DNA from: Echinarachnius parma
Lineage: Eukaryota; Echinodermata; Echinoidea; Clypeasteroida; Echinarachniidae
NCBI GenBank assembly: GCA_037951105.1
Contig: JBAMJV010004002.1
Location: forward strand, 62,001 to 126,000
Direction of reading: 5' to 3'
Length of the DNA: 64,000 nt
In this document: positions 1 through 12,700 of the stretch, piece after piece
Position numbering within the stretch: position 1 is the stretch's first letter
How the letters are laid out: every line of letters starts with the position of its first letter
Notes under the pieces: generated by a model
What the model saw: only the letters and a program-made list of their open reading frames with translations
The model's database searches: none
What the model was told of the DNA's origin: nothing
Program-made: the position numbers and the translations under genes

Positions 1-681
1 GCACTCGGCGTGTGTGCTATTCACTGCGTAGCTATGGGAACGCTCTTTGTTTATCTCCAGCCGAGCCGAGAATCTATCCCACAATGCACCGCGCGCTGAG
101 ATAGCGAAAGGGCTTATTGGTTCCAACAAGCAATCCAGTTCAACAGTTTTGTCAATGTCTACGAATATATCGGTAGCTTCAGCAATACAAAAGGCAAATT
201 TTGCTCGAGTTAGATAGATAGTCTCAGTAACACACTCCACGTTCCATGGCATTTTTTCTCCACAAATGATCACCTTTGGATGTCACCATAGGCAGGTTGG
301 CTGCTATAAACAAGTCAGGTTGGCTTTTATATTTGAAGGCTCTGGGCTCTGGGCTCTTGTGAGAATTCTGTTTTAGGATCAAAACTGAAACGCTTTGGCT
401 CTTGTTGACTGCGCATTTTACACCTATCTGATAGTACCGTTAGGCTTTTACAGTGGATAATGAGCATCTTACAACAGTATTTTCTCACGACTCTTTATTT
501 GTTCTATCCATGCCATAGTTGCACTTCAAATGAGCTAAAAGGATCAAGCAAAACCTCTTCTGAAGAAGGATATTGACGGCCGGTCTACTTACATTAAACA
601 GTTATTCAACATAGCAAGAGACTTTTGAGAAGATAGTGCGGACCAGTTTGCCCAAGTTCCTAGTTCCTGGATCTGACAGGA
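1..681. other. Upstream region and putative 5' UTR
   Basis: No coding exon recognised. It contains a stretch near 280-330 with two close repeats of an AGGTTGGCT motif, also found in dispersed repeats elsewhere in the window (for example near 16600). The promoter and 5' UTR of the XDH-like gene should lie here or further left, but no core element can be assigned. Confidence 0.3.
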
Positions 682-732
682 ATGGATGATCCTGGGAGAG
701 ACGTGCTTGTATTTTACTGCAATGGCAAGAAG
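682..732 (+). CDS. XDH: XDH-like exon 1 (start codon)
   Basis: ATG at 682 opens 17 codons ending in [10 protein letters not shown], then donor gtatgg. The family N-terminus has the same hydrophobic strand followed by NG-basic-basic about 10-15 residues from Met, so this Met is the likely start. Exon ends in phase 0, matching exon 2. The transcription start was not identified; no clear TATA box is seen upstream. Confidence 0.82.
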
Positions 733-3700
733 GTATGGTTAGGGTTTTTTATATATTAGTTTTAACCTATTCTAGATATTGCAATCACCAAATAATTAAA
801 AAGGGACTAACCAAGTAACTGCAGGCAATGGGTTAACTTCAATCGAGTATGAGTATACTCATACTATTCGGGCCGCTCTCTATTGTCAATGTCTATGAAA
901 TGCAGTATGGGTTGCAAAACTGGGTCTATATTTGTTCTGACCACTACATCAGGGGCCGTATTCTGAAAGGCTAATTATAGCACTCTGTTAGCCTTCAATA
1001 GGCGGTGTCAGACCAGAGCAAAACATACCGGTATTATTTCTGGATTATTTGCTGTCTGATACCAATAATCCCGCGAAAAATCCCGGAAATAATACCGCGA
1101 AGAATCCTGCAACAAACCAGGATTATTTCAAATAATACCGGTATTATTTGTGGGATTTTTCTGTCTGACACCGATTTTAAAGGGATCTAGTAACTTTGTT
1201 GACATGTGCAAAAAGCGATGATTGGTTGATATAATGTATATTGTTGTTATCTATTATGTCCACAAGGTATTGTGTGAAAATTTCAAGTAAAATGGATGCT
1301 ATATGGCCGAGTTATGAGCAAAAATGCAAAGTGATATTCACTAACTCACAGCACTCACATTGTACACGGTTTCGGAAATCCAACGAATATTTTATTATCT
1401 GAAAACTTCAATCGTTCATATCTTTGTAACGAAAGGGAGATTTGAAAAACCGAAACCTGTCTCATGCTTTTTTTTTGTTAATACGAACAAACAAGGTATG
1501 AGAGAACTGCTAGTTTTCCAATTGGATTTTGAGGATTTGCACAATGTTAAAAAATAATCCCGCGAAAAATCCCGTAATTATACTTGAGGTTAGCAACAAT
1601 AGTGATGTTGGTCCCGTACAAGTAAATGCTCTATGGCTAATTTAGTCGCTAACTTCAATCATTCAATCTCCTATTGTTACGTCACGGCGTATCGCGCGCA
1701 CACTGTTTCGGCGCATTGCGCATGCGTATGGGATTCTTAAAATACCGGTATTATTTACGCCTGTCTGACACCTACGTATTTAGTGGGCTATCGGGATTAA
1801 AATTATACTAGTATATTTCAGACAGGTTGGGATTTTTCTGTCTGACACCGCCTAATCAGCGTTTTCGTATTCTGAGAGCCAAATCAACTTCTCAATCATT
1901 TAACTACCATGATAACAGGCATTTGGTGGGAAAGCCTTGCGCGCATACGCGTGTTAAGGCGCATGCATAAATACGCGGAGTTAATGGCAAATTTAATCGA
2001 AAAGTGGTAATCTGAACAGGGGGTGTCACCAGGGGGGGGGGGGGGGGGGGGGGGTAAACTCAGCCGCCATGATGGTTAAGGCATGTATGCGATTAGAAGC
2101 AGTTTAGCTACGTCACAAAACGTCATCAAAAGTATGACAGGCTGTGTATTTCGAAATTGATCTGGAATTTAATAATAAAATACATCCCATTGAGCGGTGA
2201 AATATTCACCACCTCTTTATCTAGCGTAATCAATTTGTGTTGCCCTTTTCTACTCCATCAATAAGACCACTTTTTTTAGTTACATTTTGTGTTAAATACT
2301 GTTTATGAATGCTCAATATTTGCATTAGAGTCGCCCTTCATACACGGATCACTGTCTCAGCCAAGGGCAAAAATTGTTTACAAATTCATCGCGCGCAAAA
2401 TCACAAATGTACGCGCTTATGACATCTTTGCCATAGAAAATGTACAGTGTGAGTGCGCTTGGTAAAGTGCGCGCCATATTTCGTCATATTATTTCCCCAC
2501 AATGCAGTTTTGTGACGAACTTCCTCCGTTCAATACTGCTCGTAAACAATACCGTCAGCCCGCCATTGTTTTATGTACAAAATGTACAGGGTACGGTCAC
2601 TGCGCGCGATACAGTTTACCTTCTAGTTCTACAACGGCAGTGTTGGAGTCATACTTCTATGGGTGTCACACTGCCAGAGTGACCGCGATTTTTGATCACC
2701 GGAACGCCTACCACTCTACGTTGCATTGTGGGCTACTTGGAAACTACATACACCAATCACAGAGCAGTTCATACGCGTCGTCACCGGATCGAGGTCAATA
2801 AAACAAGTTCATATGCATACGTCACCATGGATCCCATTGTTCTCATAAGCGTGATAACATCTAGGACAGTGCGCAGGAAAATAGGCGCGATAGTCTACGC
2901 ACTTCATAGCATGATGATTGGTCAAGTCTTTCTAGGTCACTACGCGATGACGTAGAGAAGTAGTCCTCGGAAGCTTCAAAAATCGCGTCACTCCGCCATC
3001 TTGCCCATGTACAAAGTCTATTGGACACGTGACTTGCGCGCGATAAGTTGGCCTTCTAGCAAAGACTGTAGAATTACAAGACAGATCACTGGCGGTCGCG
3101 CAGCGATGTCCCTTCAAACAGAATGAAGATTCAAATCGAGCTTAAGCCAGACCTTAGTAACCATAGGGAATTTATTATATCACTGTATTTGTGTCATTTT
3201 TATTAATAAAAAAAACATTTTAAAATTATAGTCGATATCTTTTTTGGGACAGATGTCCACTTCTTTCGTAAGAATTTTAAAGAAAATAAGGATCAAACCG
3301 TACTTACAAATACTCGGCAAATTCAGGCTAGCATGAAGATTGAGCAACAGCTTAGTGTCGACCTTAGTAACCTTTAGGGCTATGTTTTTATGTAGAATTA
3401 ATATTATCCTCATGATAAGAAAAATATTTAAAAATTATAGTCGATAGCGATTTTACAATTGAAATCAAAGCTATGAGAAACATATTTTTTAAATTTAAAG
3501 ATTTTTACCGTGTAGAGAAAAATGGCAATGGCTACTCGCGTATTATACTGTTAATGCGCGCACAGTCCGCGCACTGTCTTTATTTAATTCTTTATAATTG
3601 TACGCGTACCCAAGTGCGCAAAACAAATTTCACGCGCGATATGCAAATTTGGGGTCGTCAAACTTTATCACGTCTTCTTGAAGTTATTTTTAGTCAGGCG

Positions 3701-6700
3701 AAGTAAACATTGTTATTGTGACGTCATAATGAAAAGCCTGCGTATCAAAATGCGTGTTAATTTTGTACATCGCGCTCTGCCCATTCACTTTGTACAGGAT
3801 AATTATACAGTGGTCGGTCTTTCCATTAAGCGTCTTTGCTTCTAGCCATAGAATTATGAATAAACAAACCAACCCGTTTATAACTAGAAGGCTCACTTAA
3901 CGCGCGCAAGTCACGTGTCCAATAGACTTTGTGCATGGGCAAGATGGCGGAGTGACGCGATTTTTGAAGCTTCCGAGGACTACCACTAGACGTCATCGCG
4001 TAGTGACCTCGAAAGACTTGACCAATCATCATGCTATGAAGTGCGTAGACTATCGCGCCTATTTTCCTGCACACTGTCCTAGATTTTTATCACGCTTATG
4101 AGAACAATGGGATGACGTTTGCATATGAACTTGTTTTATTGACCTCGATCCGGTGACGACGCGTATGAACTGCTCTGTGATTGGTTTATGTAGTTCCCAA
4201 GTAGCCCATAATGCAACCTGCAGTGGTATGCTTTCCGGTGACCAAAAATCGCGGTCACTCTGGCAGAGTGACACCCCCCTGCCTTCTAGTTATAAACGGG
4301 TTGGTTTGTTAATTCATAATTCTATGATTCTGATAGCTCATTTAGCGGTCTGTTAGTCAAAAGATGATTTGAAAAATTAATGGTACCCTACCTATCTCAT
4401 AAGTATTATTTTTTAACATTTTCAACGCGACAATATTATTTATAATTACATTTTCGCAATGGGATGAATAATTGCTGTATACTCATAGTATGTTTATTAT
4501 TTTGTTAATTCTCTCAATTTCATATCATATTATTGAAAAGTTTATTAATCCATAGACGTTTCCGCATTATAGTAACACTGTGTAATATATCATCACTAAG
4601 TTGTAACCAGCATAATGATGGTAGGCTATATCATAGTATAACATCATGTTTTTTCCTTTAAAATGCATCAGTGTGTATGCCTCTACTGAATTATAGTTAA
4701 ATATTACATTTTCTTCACATTATACATTTTCAAGAATTGATGGAGATTTTATTTGAAGATTATGTCAAATATTTCGTTTATTAGTTTCATGAATTACTTG
4801 TTTGTTTAGGAACTAATTACAGGAATAATAATAATATAAGTAGTTTACATAAATTATTTTATAAAAGAAAAAAACGCTTTTAAAACAATATGAGTCTGAT
4901 ACAATACATTAGTTGCTTATAGGGATGAATTCATCATAACCTTTTTAGTTATACGCATAATTCACATACAATGATACAAGACTAGTATAATTTGTATGTA
5001 GGCATGTAAATGATATAAATATCACAACTGGCAAACAACGTTGACTTATCTATCGTTCACTATTTATATCAAATTTGTCTTTTTATAAAACAGCGTAAAG
5101 TTAGAATCTGATAATTATGATCAATTTTCCTATATAGCTGCCGATATGTCGATTGGTTTCATATTGCTAAATTAAAATGAAATTAAAATAACATTAAAAT
5201 TAAATTTGAATGAAATTCAAATGAAAATGAAATTACTTTGTTTTAATATAGATTTCATCCTAGACAAGGGTATTACAGATAACATTACAGGAAATGTCTC
5301 GTTAACATAGCTATAAAGTAATACATTACAATATACGTCAAGAAGTGTTATACACTGATTATGCTGGTAGTCATCAATTGAAAGGCACTAGATGAGTCAG
5401 TTACAAATTATTTCAGAATAATATCACAGTGAAAACAAAAGTTGTTGATTTTCAACGCTAGAGATCGAGTCAAAGAAGTAGGTCACATGCGCGTAAGTGC
5501 GCTTATAAATCTTGTAACAGTATATTTGATTGGATGGAATATTAATGAGGTGGGAGGAGCTTATGATAGTCGTGCAGAAGTTCAATGTTTATTGAATGTC
5601 TTTCTCCTTTTATAATTATGATATGTTGATATGTTATAATATAAACACCATGACCATGACCATAATTATTTGTTGGAACATGATAATGAAGTTATTATCA
5701 AGATCAAGATGCAAGTATAATATTCTCAGGAGATTCTGCACAGTAATTAAACAAAAAAGGAGTTACATGTGCTGAACATTGAAAGATTAATGTGAATAGT
5801 TTGGAATAGAGTATTATTGTTTGGAGTAATTTATATTTGTCTTATAATTATTTTGTATTTGTTTTTGCGAAAACAGGTCATTGAGAAGAATCCAAATCCG
5901 GAAATGACCTTATTGGTCTACATACGCAGAAAATGTATCCTTTGAATGTGACCTTAAAGGGACTGTCCGCCTTTTGCAAGCCAAATTTTAAAAGTTGCGA
6001 GGTTATTGTCTTATATATGAAAGAACATGTCATTTAAAGGGATAGTTGAGTTCTGGTAAAGAGAGTATAGTTTTGGTCAAATTGAATTTTAGTAACCAAA
6101 ACCTGCACCATTACATTACAAACTAATAGTTATATCTCCACCATGCTCGAAAGGAATGAAAAATTACAAATGACTAAGTTATCCTGTTATCATTTTTTTA
6201 AAAAAGAGCCGCTAAAACTCGCGAGGGCGCTCTCTAAACACAAATCGGTTTCAACCACTTAAAATAAAATATTGTGCATGTGATGTTTTGTTGAAATAGT
6301 AATTAGATAGAGAGATAATCAATAACTATTTAAAAACCTCTTTCGTACATTTTTGAAAAGAGGAAGCATTTAAAAAAAGAATTTAACGGCTGGTTCAAAA
6401 TTATCGAATAATTGTGGGTCCCCATAAATATTACAAATGGTTATGTTTTGAGATATTTCAGCCATTTCTGAACCGATTTTGATCAAATAAACTTTATTCT
6501 GTCATTAAAATTGTTTGCTCTTTCGAATTTGACACTCAGATTTTCATTATCTCACAAAAAATTTACTTTGTGTAGCGCCCTCTATACCAAAAATCAACTA
6601 TCCATTTAACAGCATGCCTGAAAACATTAGGGCTTAAAATCTATTTTTCGTGGAGTTACAGACCTCGAAATAATAAAACGACACAGCGCGTTTAATTGTG

Positions 6701-9700
6701 CATTATACGAGTATTCACCCGGTGCGAAATTTCGCTCACGGCGCATTCCACGGAGTACCATGTTGCTGTGCATGACCCATACGTGACCCGCGCACAGATT
6801 GTGGCCGAACAACGGCGTAAGCGAATACTAAACAAAATAACCCAATCTCGCTAAAACTGACTACATGTATCCTTCATTTTCGAGACCTTTTTCGTTACAT
6901 ACCTCTACAAATGTCGGCTTAACAATACCTTTACAAGAATAAGTACAATATTGTACTATTATGCTAAATCAGTTAAAGGGATAGTTGAGTTCTGGTAGAG
7001 AGAGTACAGTTTTAATAAAGCTTAATATTAGTAACCAAAACCTGCACCATTACATAACAAACTTATAGTTATAACTCCACCATGCTCAAAAGGAATAAAA
7101 CAAATTACAAACGACTAAGTAAAAAGCCATTTATCATTCAAAAAGAGTTGTTTAAACTAAAGAGGGCGCTTTCAAAAAGCGCATTATTTTATTTAAACCA
7201 TTTAAAATAAAATATTGTGCATGTGATGTTTTGTTGAAATAGTGATTAAATAGAGAGATAATCAACAGCTATCTAAAAATCTCTTTTGAACATTTTTGAA
7301 AAGAGGAAGCTTTTTAAAACAAATTTTAACGGCTGGTTCAAAATTATCGAATACTTGTAGGGCCCCACATTTATTACAAAAGGTTATGTTTACGGATTTT
7401 TCAGCCGTTTCTGAACCGATTTTGATCAAATAAAGTTTATTCTGCCATTAACATTGCATGCTCTTTCAAACTTGACACTCAGTTTTTCATTATCTCACAA
7501 AAAATTATTTTGTGTAGCGCCCTCTATACCAAAACTCTACTATCCCTTTAAACTCCTTTATTGACCGACTGTAGTTTGGTGGAGAAGCGCATTCGTTTTT
7601 CATTCGTAGAATCCAAATTACAAGGCTGTTCGATCTGAATTGTTTTTGTGTGTGTTACATTCATCCTCATCCGTCTACTGGAAACTGTTCAGACGATTTG
7701 TAATAGGCGGACACTCCCTTTAAAGGGATACCTGTAAAGTGTCTAACTCCACGAAAATTACTTTGGAGCTTTCTCGTTGCTCTTCTACAGTGTTGCTTAG
7801 CTTATGGTAAGAGAATAATAAAATAGGGTTAGATTTCTTCAAATGCCCCTTTAGTATGACGATATCTATCATTCAGCTCACAAGCGTTAAACAACGGTCA
7901 TAAACCTCATTAAACGGTCCGTTGTAAAAGCTGACGCATATTTTAACCAGGAAAGCAGTGTTTTTTTCAATGAAACTTTCACACATCATTCGGACATATC
8001 TTACAATAATTTTGGAATATGATTGAAGTCTCAAATGTCATTTTGGGCAATATCTGGTGCACCTTTAAGCTAGGAATTGTTACTTTGACAGGTATTTGGT
8101 TTTTATATGTAATGACCAATATATACCGTGCCCACACTAAGTGTCGTTAGGGAAGGCGTCAAATTCATCACTGCCGTCCCGCTGCAGGATCCCGCTTGGG
8201 CCCGAGCCTGCCCGATCGGCAGGCCGCAGTATACCGCAGAACGTTTGAAACCGATTTGTTTCCCCCGGTCCCCTGCAGGAGGACGGGGAATGTACATGCA
8301 TGGTCTTACCGCGGGGGAACGATATCGTTCCGCCGCGGGAGGCCGCGCCCAGGACCCCGCCACCGTACGCGTACGTACGTCGGTGGTTTCACGTGCGTAT
8401 GATAGTAATTGGACGTACACACTTTATCTAGCTCATGCATGGCCTACCGCGGCCTATATGCCGCGCCCTGGGCCGGCCTGGCCTGTCGATGCTGTTATTG
8501 TTTAGCGTGATCCCCCTGGCCCTCAGGTGACATAACATCGACAGCTGACGCAACTAACTCTAGCTCTGGTCAATTTTCAGCCTTTTTTGAAATAAGGTAT
8601 GTATTTAAAGCTACCAGATTTGTTTGTATATTGACTCGTTTGTGTAAATTAAAAGACTAACGTCTACTCTAGCCAAGATATGTCGGCTCGGAGCAAACCA
8701 AGGGCAAGGGAAGTATGTCGGATTGCGGATGACTGTCACGTTCAAGATTTCGTCATGAATGTGATGATGAGATCGAGATAGCTCGATCTGATAATGTCTG
8801 GCCCCGCACTCCGGGCCGCACTCCAGCAGAGATTAGCGTATAGCATATGCAGGGCCTTCTGATTTCTGAGTATGATTTGGTGGCTCTATACTAGACCTAG
8901 CTACTCGACTCTTCCATCACACCAATATACGTAACATGTACGTGCATTACACAGGCTAGCTAGCTAGCTAACATGCGCTTGCTAGATATAGGCGGTGCGT
9001 GTGTGCGTGGATATCGTGCAGTCGTGCTTGCATGTACGGTACGAGTACCGTACACGTACCAACGTAGGTACGTGTACGTGTACGGTACTCGTACATATGT
9101 ATACATGCGCAATGCATGCGGCATGATCTGGTAATTCGCGCGCAAGAATCGGGATCCCGCGGCCCGCCGCTTAGAGGTCCGCTGCGTCGGGACGATTCCT
9201 CTCCACAGCTGGTGACAGCTGATCGGGAAGCCGCGGCGTACCGCTAGGAACGATCAAACCCGCAGATTCGAATACGAATACGCGCACTATTCGTCCCAAG
9301 CGGGATCCCGCGGTAGGACGATAGTGATCAATTTGACGTCTCCCCTTAATTATTTGGGCTGTGCATAATAATTAGTGCAAACCACTGAGTGTGTGTGTGA
9401 GAGCTATGACTAGAGGGAAAATGCAATTATGCTGTCATTTTTATAATAATTATACTATCTTTTTCCTGGTGAAAATTTAAACCGTTATGAAACTGATACA
9501 AAACAAATGTAATGTTACTATGTAGACCTTAACAGTATTTCACTTCAGTGGGTTTGACAGGGACCAAGATGGGCTGTGCGGAGGGAGGATGTGGTGCCTG
9601 TACCGTCATGGTCTCTTCATTCAACCGGACTGCAAAGAAAGTTGTGTATCCTTTACTCAGTGATAATAGTAATAGTAAAGTCAAACCTGCGTAGAAAGAC

Positions 9701-12700
9701 CACTCAGGGGAGACTGAAAAGGTGATCTCAATAACCTGGTGGTCTTTATAGACAGGTTCATTTACATGTAAACTGCTTCCATGGAAGACAAGGCAAGCGC
9801 TCTTCACAAAGAGGTGTTTTTTATATACAGGTGGTCGCTAGAGCAGAACATTCTTAAAACGGATCTTGTTATATTTGTTATCTTGTTCATATCAGAGTAC
9901 AACAAAATAGATATATAAAGAGCTCTAATACAACAACACGTTAAATAAACACCATGCAAAAACAAATTTTCCAAATTTTCGCCCGTATAGGCACCCTCCG
10001 GGATTTTATTTTGAATAAAAAGAAAACTTGGTTTGAATGATTGTATAGATAAACAAATATTTTTAGCTTATTTTAGTAATGAACATGGTTTTCCGAAGCA
10101 TTACTTCCACCTCAATGACTCATGCACCTGAGAGGCCGGTGACAAAAGGAACTACAGCGTCTAGACGGCCTAATTTTCACAATTCGGCTCTCTATATGTA
10201 ATTTTTCCCAATGAAAAATAATTTGGCAGTCATTTATCATGAAATCAATACATTTTGGGGTAATTAGTAAATATCTTATTGTCCTGGGAACGCCCCTTTT
10301 AAATCGCCAAAATGTGACGTCATCTAAAGAACGGACTAATGATCTAAATTTTGTAGATGACGCGTCATGACGTAAGCCAATGAATTGTCAATCACATGTC
10401 GATCACGCTGCCGATTATGGACCCTAAATGTGGGTGGGGCGTAAACTGGCTGCTAAGTGAGATTTGGCATCAGAAAACTAGTCTTAAATCACTACTGTGT
10501 TTATTTTCATGGATGTTTTTTCGGCAGACCTATGTTTCAAGTCATCAACTATGGAATAAGTGTCAAAGTACGTTGTATTCTTTAGGTCCTTTAAAGTGTA
10601 ATTAGCATATAGGAACACGTGTTTTGATATAGTATCAGGTGACCATCGGTCGCATAATATGCAACTGATGACAACTGATTATCATAAAAATTATTGTTGA
10701 ATAGAAAATTATAGTGCGCTGATAATGAACCACTATTCCAGTTGTACGCATATTTTTAGAATTATAGTACTGCGTCTACTCTTTGCACAGTCGAGCATCA
10801 GACATCAATATACTGTGGCACATCGATTACTTAATGTATCAATTGCAAGAAAATAGTTAATCATGTTTATAATGTCATTTAAAACGTACAAACATAAATA
10901 TGCCTCGCCAAGTTGTAAACAAGTGATATTCATAAGTAATTACACTTTAACAGGGTTATATTGGATACCCTATATAGTTACCTCAATAATTTGTAGAATT
11001 TAGTACTCTTAAAATATTCATAGGTATAATATCCATTTTACATGTATTACAAAACTATGAAATGCTTAAGTTTCACTACCGTAAATTTCTCAAAATTATA
11101 TCTTGCGGCAATTTTGTTGAATACTAATGAAGGGATTACAGTTAATTGTGATTGTTTCATAACTCTGATTGGTTTAGAAATGTCCTTATCCATTTGCTAA
11201 AGACTGAAGAATAAAGACTATTCAGTGTTACACTCGCTTACAGAATACAAACAATACATATTGATGTAAGTATATGATTTTTATAATGCTAATCACAAAT
11301 TCGCATAATTATTCATATAAGTGAAGATCAATACTCCGTTTTACTTTCTGTTCGACTTTCGTAATACGGGATAGGTATAAATATTCAATTTGTTATTCAT
11401 ATCTCAGAAAATAGTAAACGGTACAAGAATGTTTGGGAAATTACAATTTTGGTGGCCATTTTGTTTATGCAGATTAGGTGGTCAACAACTGGAAAATTAT
11501 CTTGGAAACAAGGCTTATCGTATTCAGCGTACCTGAATTATGCTGAAAATAAGTCCTTTCCCCAGTTTATATTCCCTAAATTCCCCTAGCGTTCAGCTTT
11601 TCCAGACATTCCACTAGACTAGTACGTGTTTGTAGCACTGTATACATTTTGCATAGGATAACACATGTAATGTGCGCACTGCACTATATCGCGGTATTTA
11701 CATGGTTACCATAAAAGTGTCATATCTCCATTGTAGAATGGTCCTAGATGACAGAAAATACAGCTTTGTAATCGTAAGAATATATTCTACCCATAAGTAT
11801 TTGTTTTCAGCAGTCTCATTAATTCACATTTATTTGAACATGAAAGATATCAGTACAATGTACACAAACATGATTTTTTCCCATTAATGTTTGTACTTTG
11901 ACCTGTAAACTTTGACCTTTACTGTTAACCTTGCCCGGTGAAAGTCTCTAATCATTTTAGAGCATCTTTCCCACATCTGAAAACATATTTTCTTCAAAAA
12001 ATTCCACTCGTAATGGCCTTAAAACAATACATTTTTCGAAATAGTGTAAGCGTCTAAAAAATGTATGAAGTGGTTACCATGGCAACCATATATCTACCAG
12101 GAAACAAATTTTCAATTCTGGAGACAAGCAAATTCCTGAGCTGTAGAGTGTACTCTTTCAGAAAATACTTGTCTCCAACCTCTACAATTCCGGACTCCCT
12201 AAACCATTTAAAACAAAAATCTGGCCACCAGACTATGATGATGCGCCAATATGATTGCCTGCCGCTAGTAATGTATGCTCCGAGGGAAGTTGATGATGTG
12301 CACAAGACTATTTTGCGGGCTTGAAATGTGTACAGATGAAATGTGTATTGATACTTGTGCACCATTAGTTTCTTCTCACGCGGATACATAATTATTAACT
12401 ATATTTATATTCCTTGACTGATTGATTTGCTCTTGTGGGTGTAGCCACCAAGCAGTGAATGCTTGTCTCGCCCCTCTATGCTCCGTGCATGGTGCGGCGG
12501 TGACTACAGTGGAAGGTATCGGCAGCACCAAGACCAAACTTCATCCCGTCCAGGTAAGCCCATGTCATCAGTGGCGTAGCCAGGAATTCGCAACGAGGGG
12601 GGGGGGGGGGGGGGGGGGGGACTATTGCCACATACTTTTTAAAGTAATCCATTAACTTTGTAGGATTTTTCCAAAAGTGATTTTGAGACTTCAATCATAT

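Larger units (their letters stand above)
5954..7733. mobile_element. TTAA-flanked TIR element, family T2 (GGGACTGTCCGCC end)
   Basis: Left end TTAAAGGGACTGTCCGCC; right end GGCGGACACTCCCTTTAA, nearly its reverse complement, with TTAA at both edges as in piggyBac-type insertions. Two family T1 MITEs (6034-6609, 6973-7551) are nested in it. A detached right half recurs at 16762-16939. Confidence 0.8.

Noticed and set aside
8103-8505. Overlapping open frames of 68-125 codons on both strands
   Set aside because: They lie in the GC-rich palindromic TIR element; long frames arise from low stop-codon density, and no domain is visible.
12061-12324. 87-codon frame as an extra XDH exon or separate gene
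   Set aside because: No family similarity; a weak resemblance to exon 4 (TATGCTCCG) is too short to call a decayed copy.
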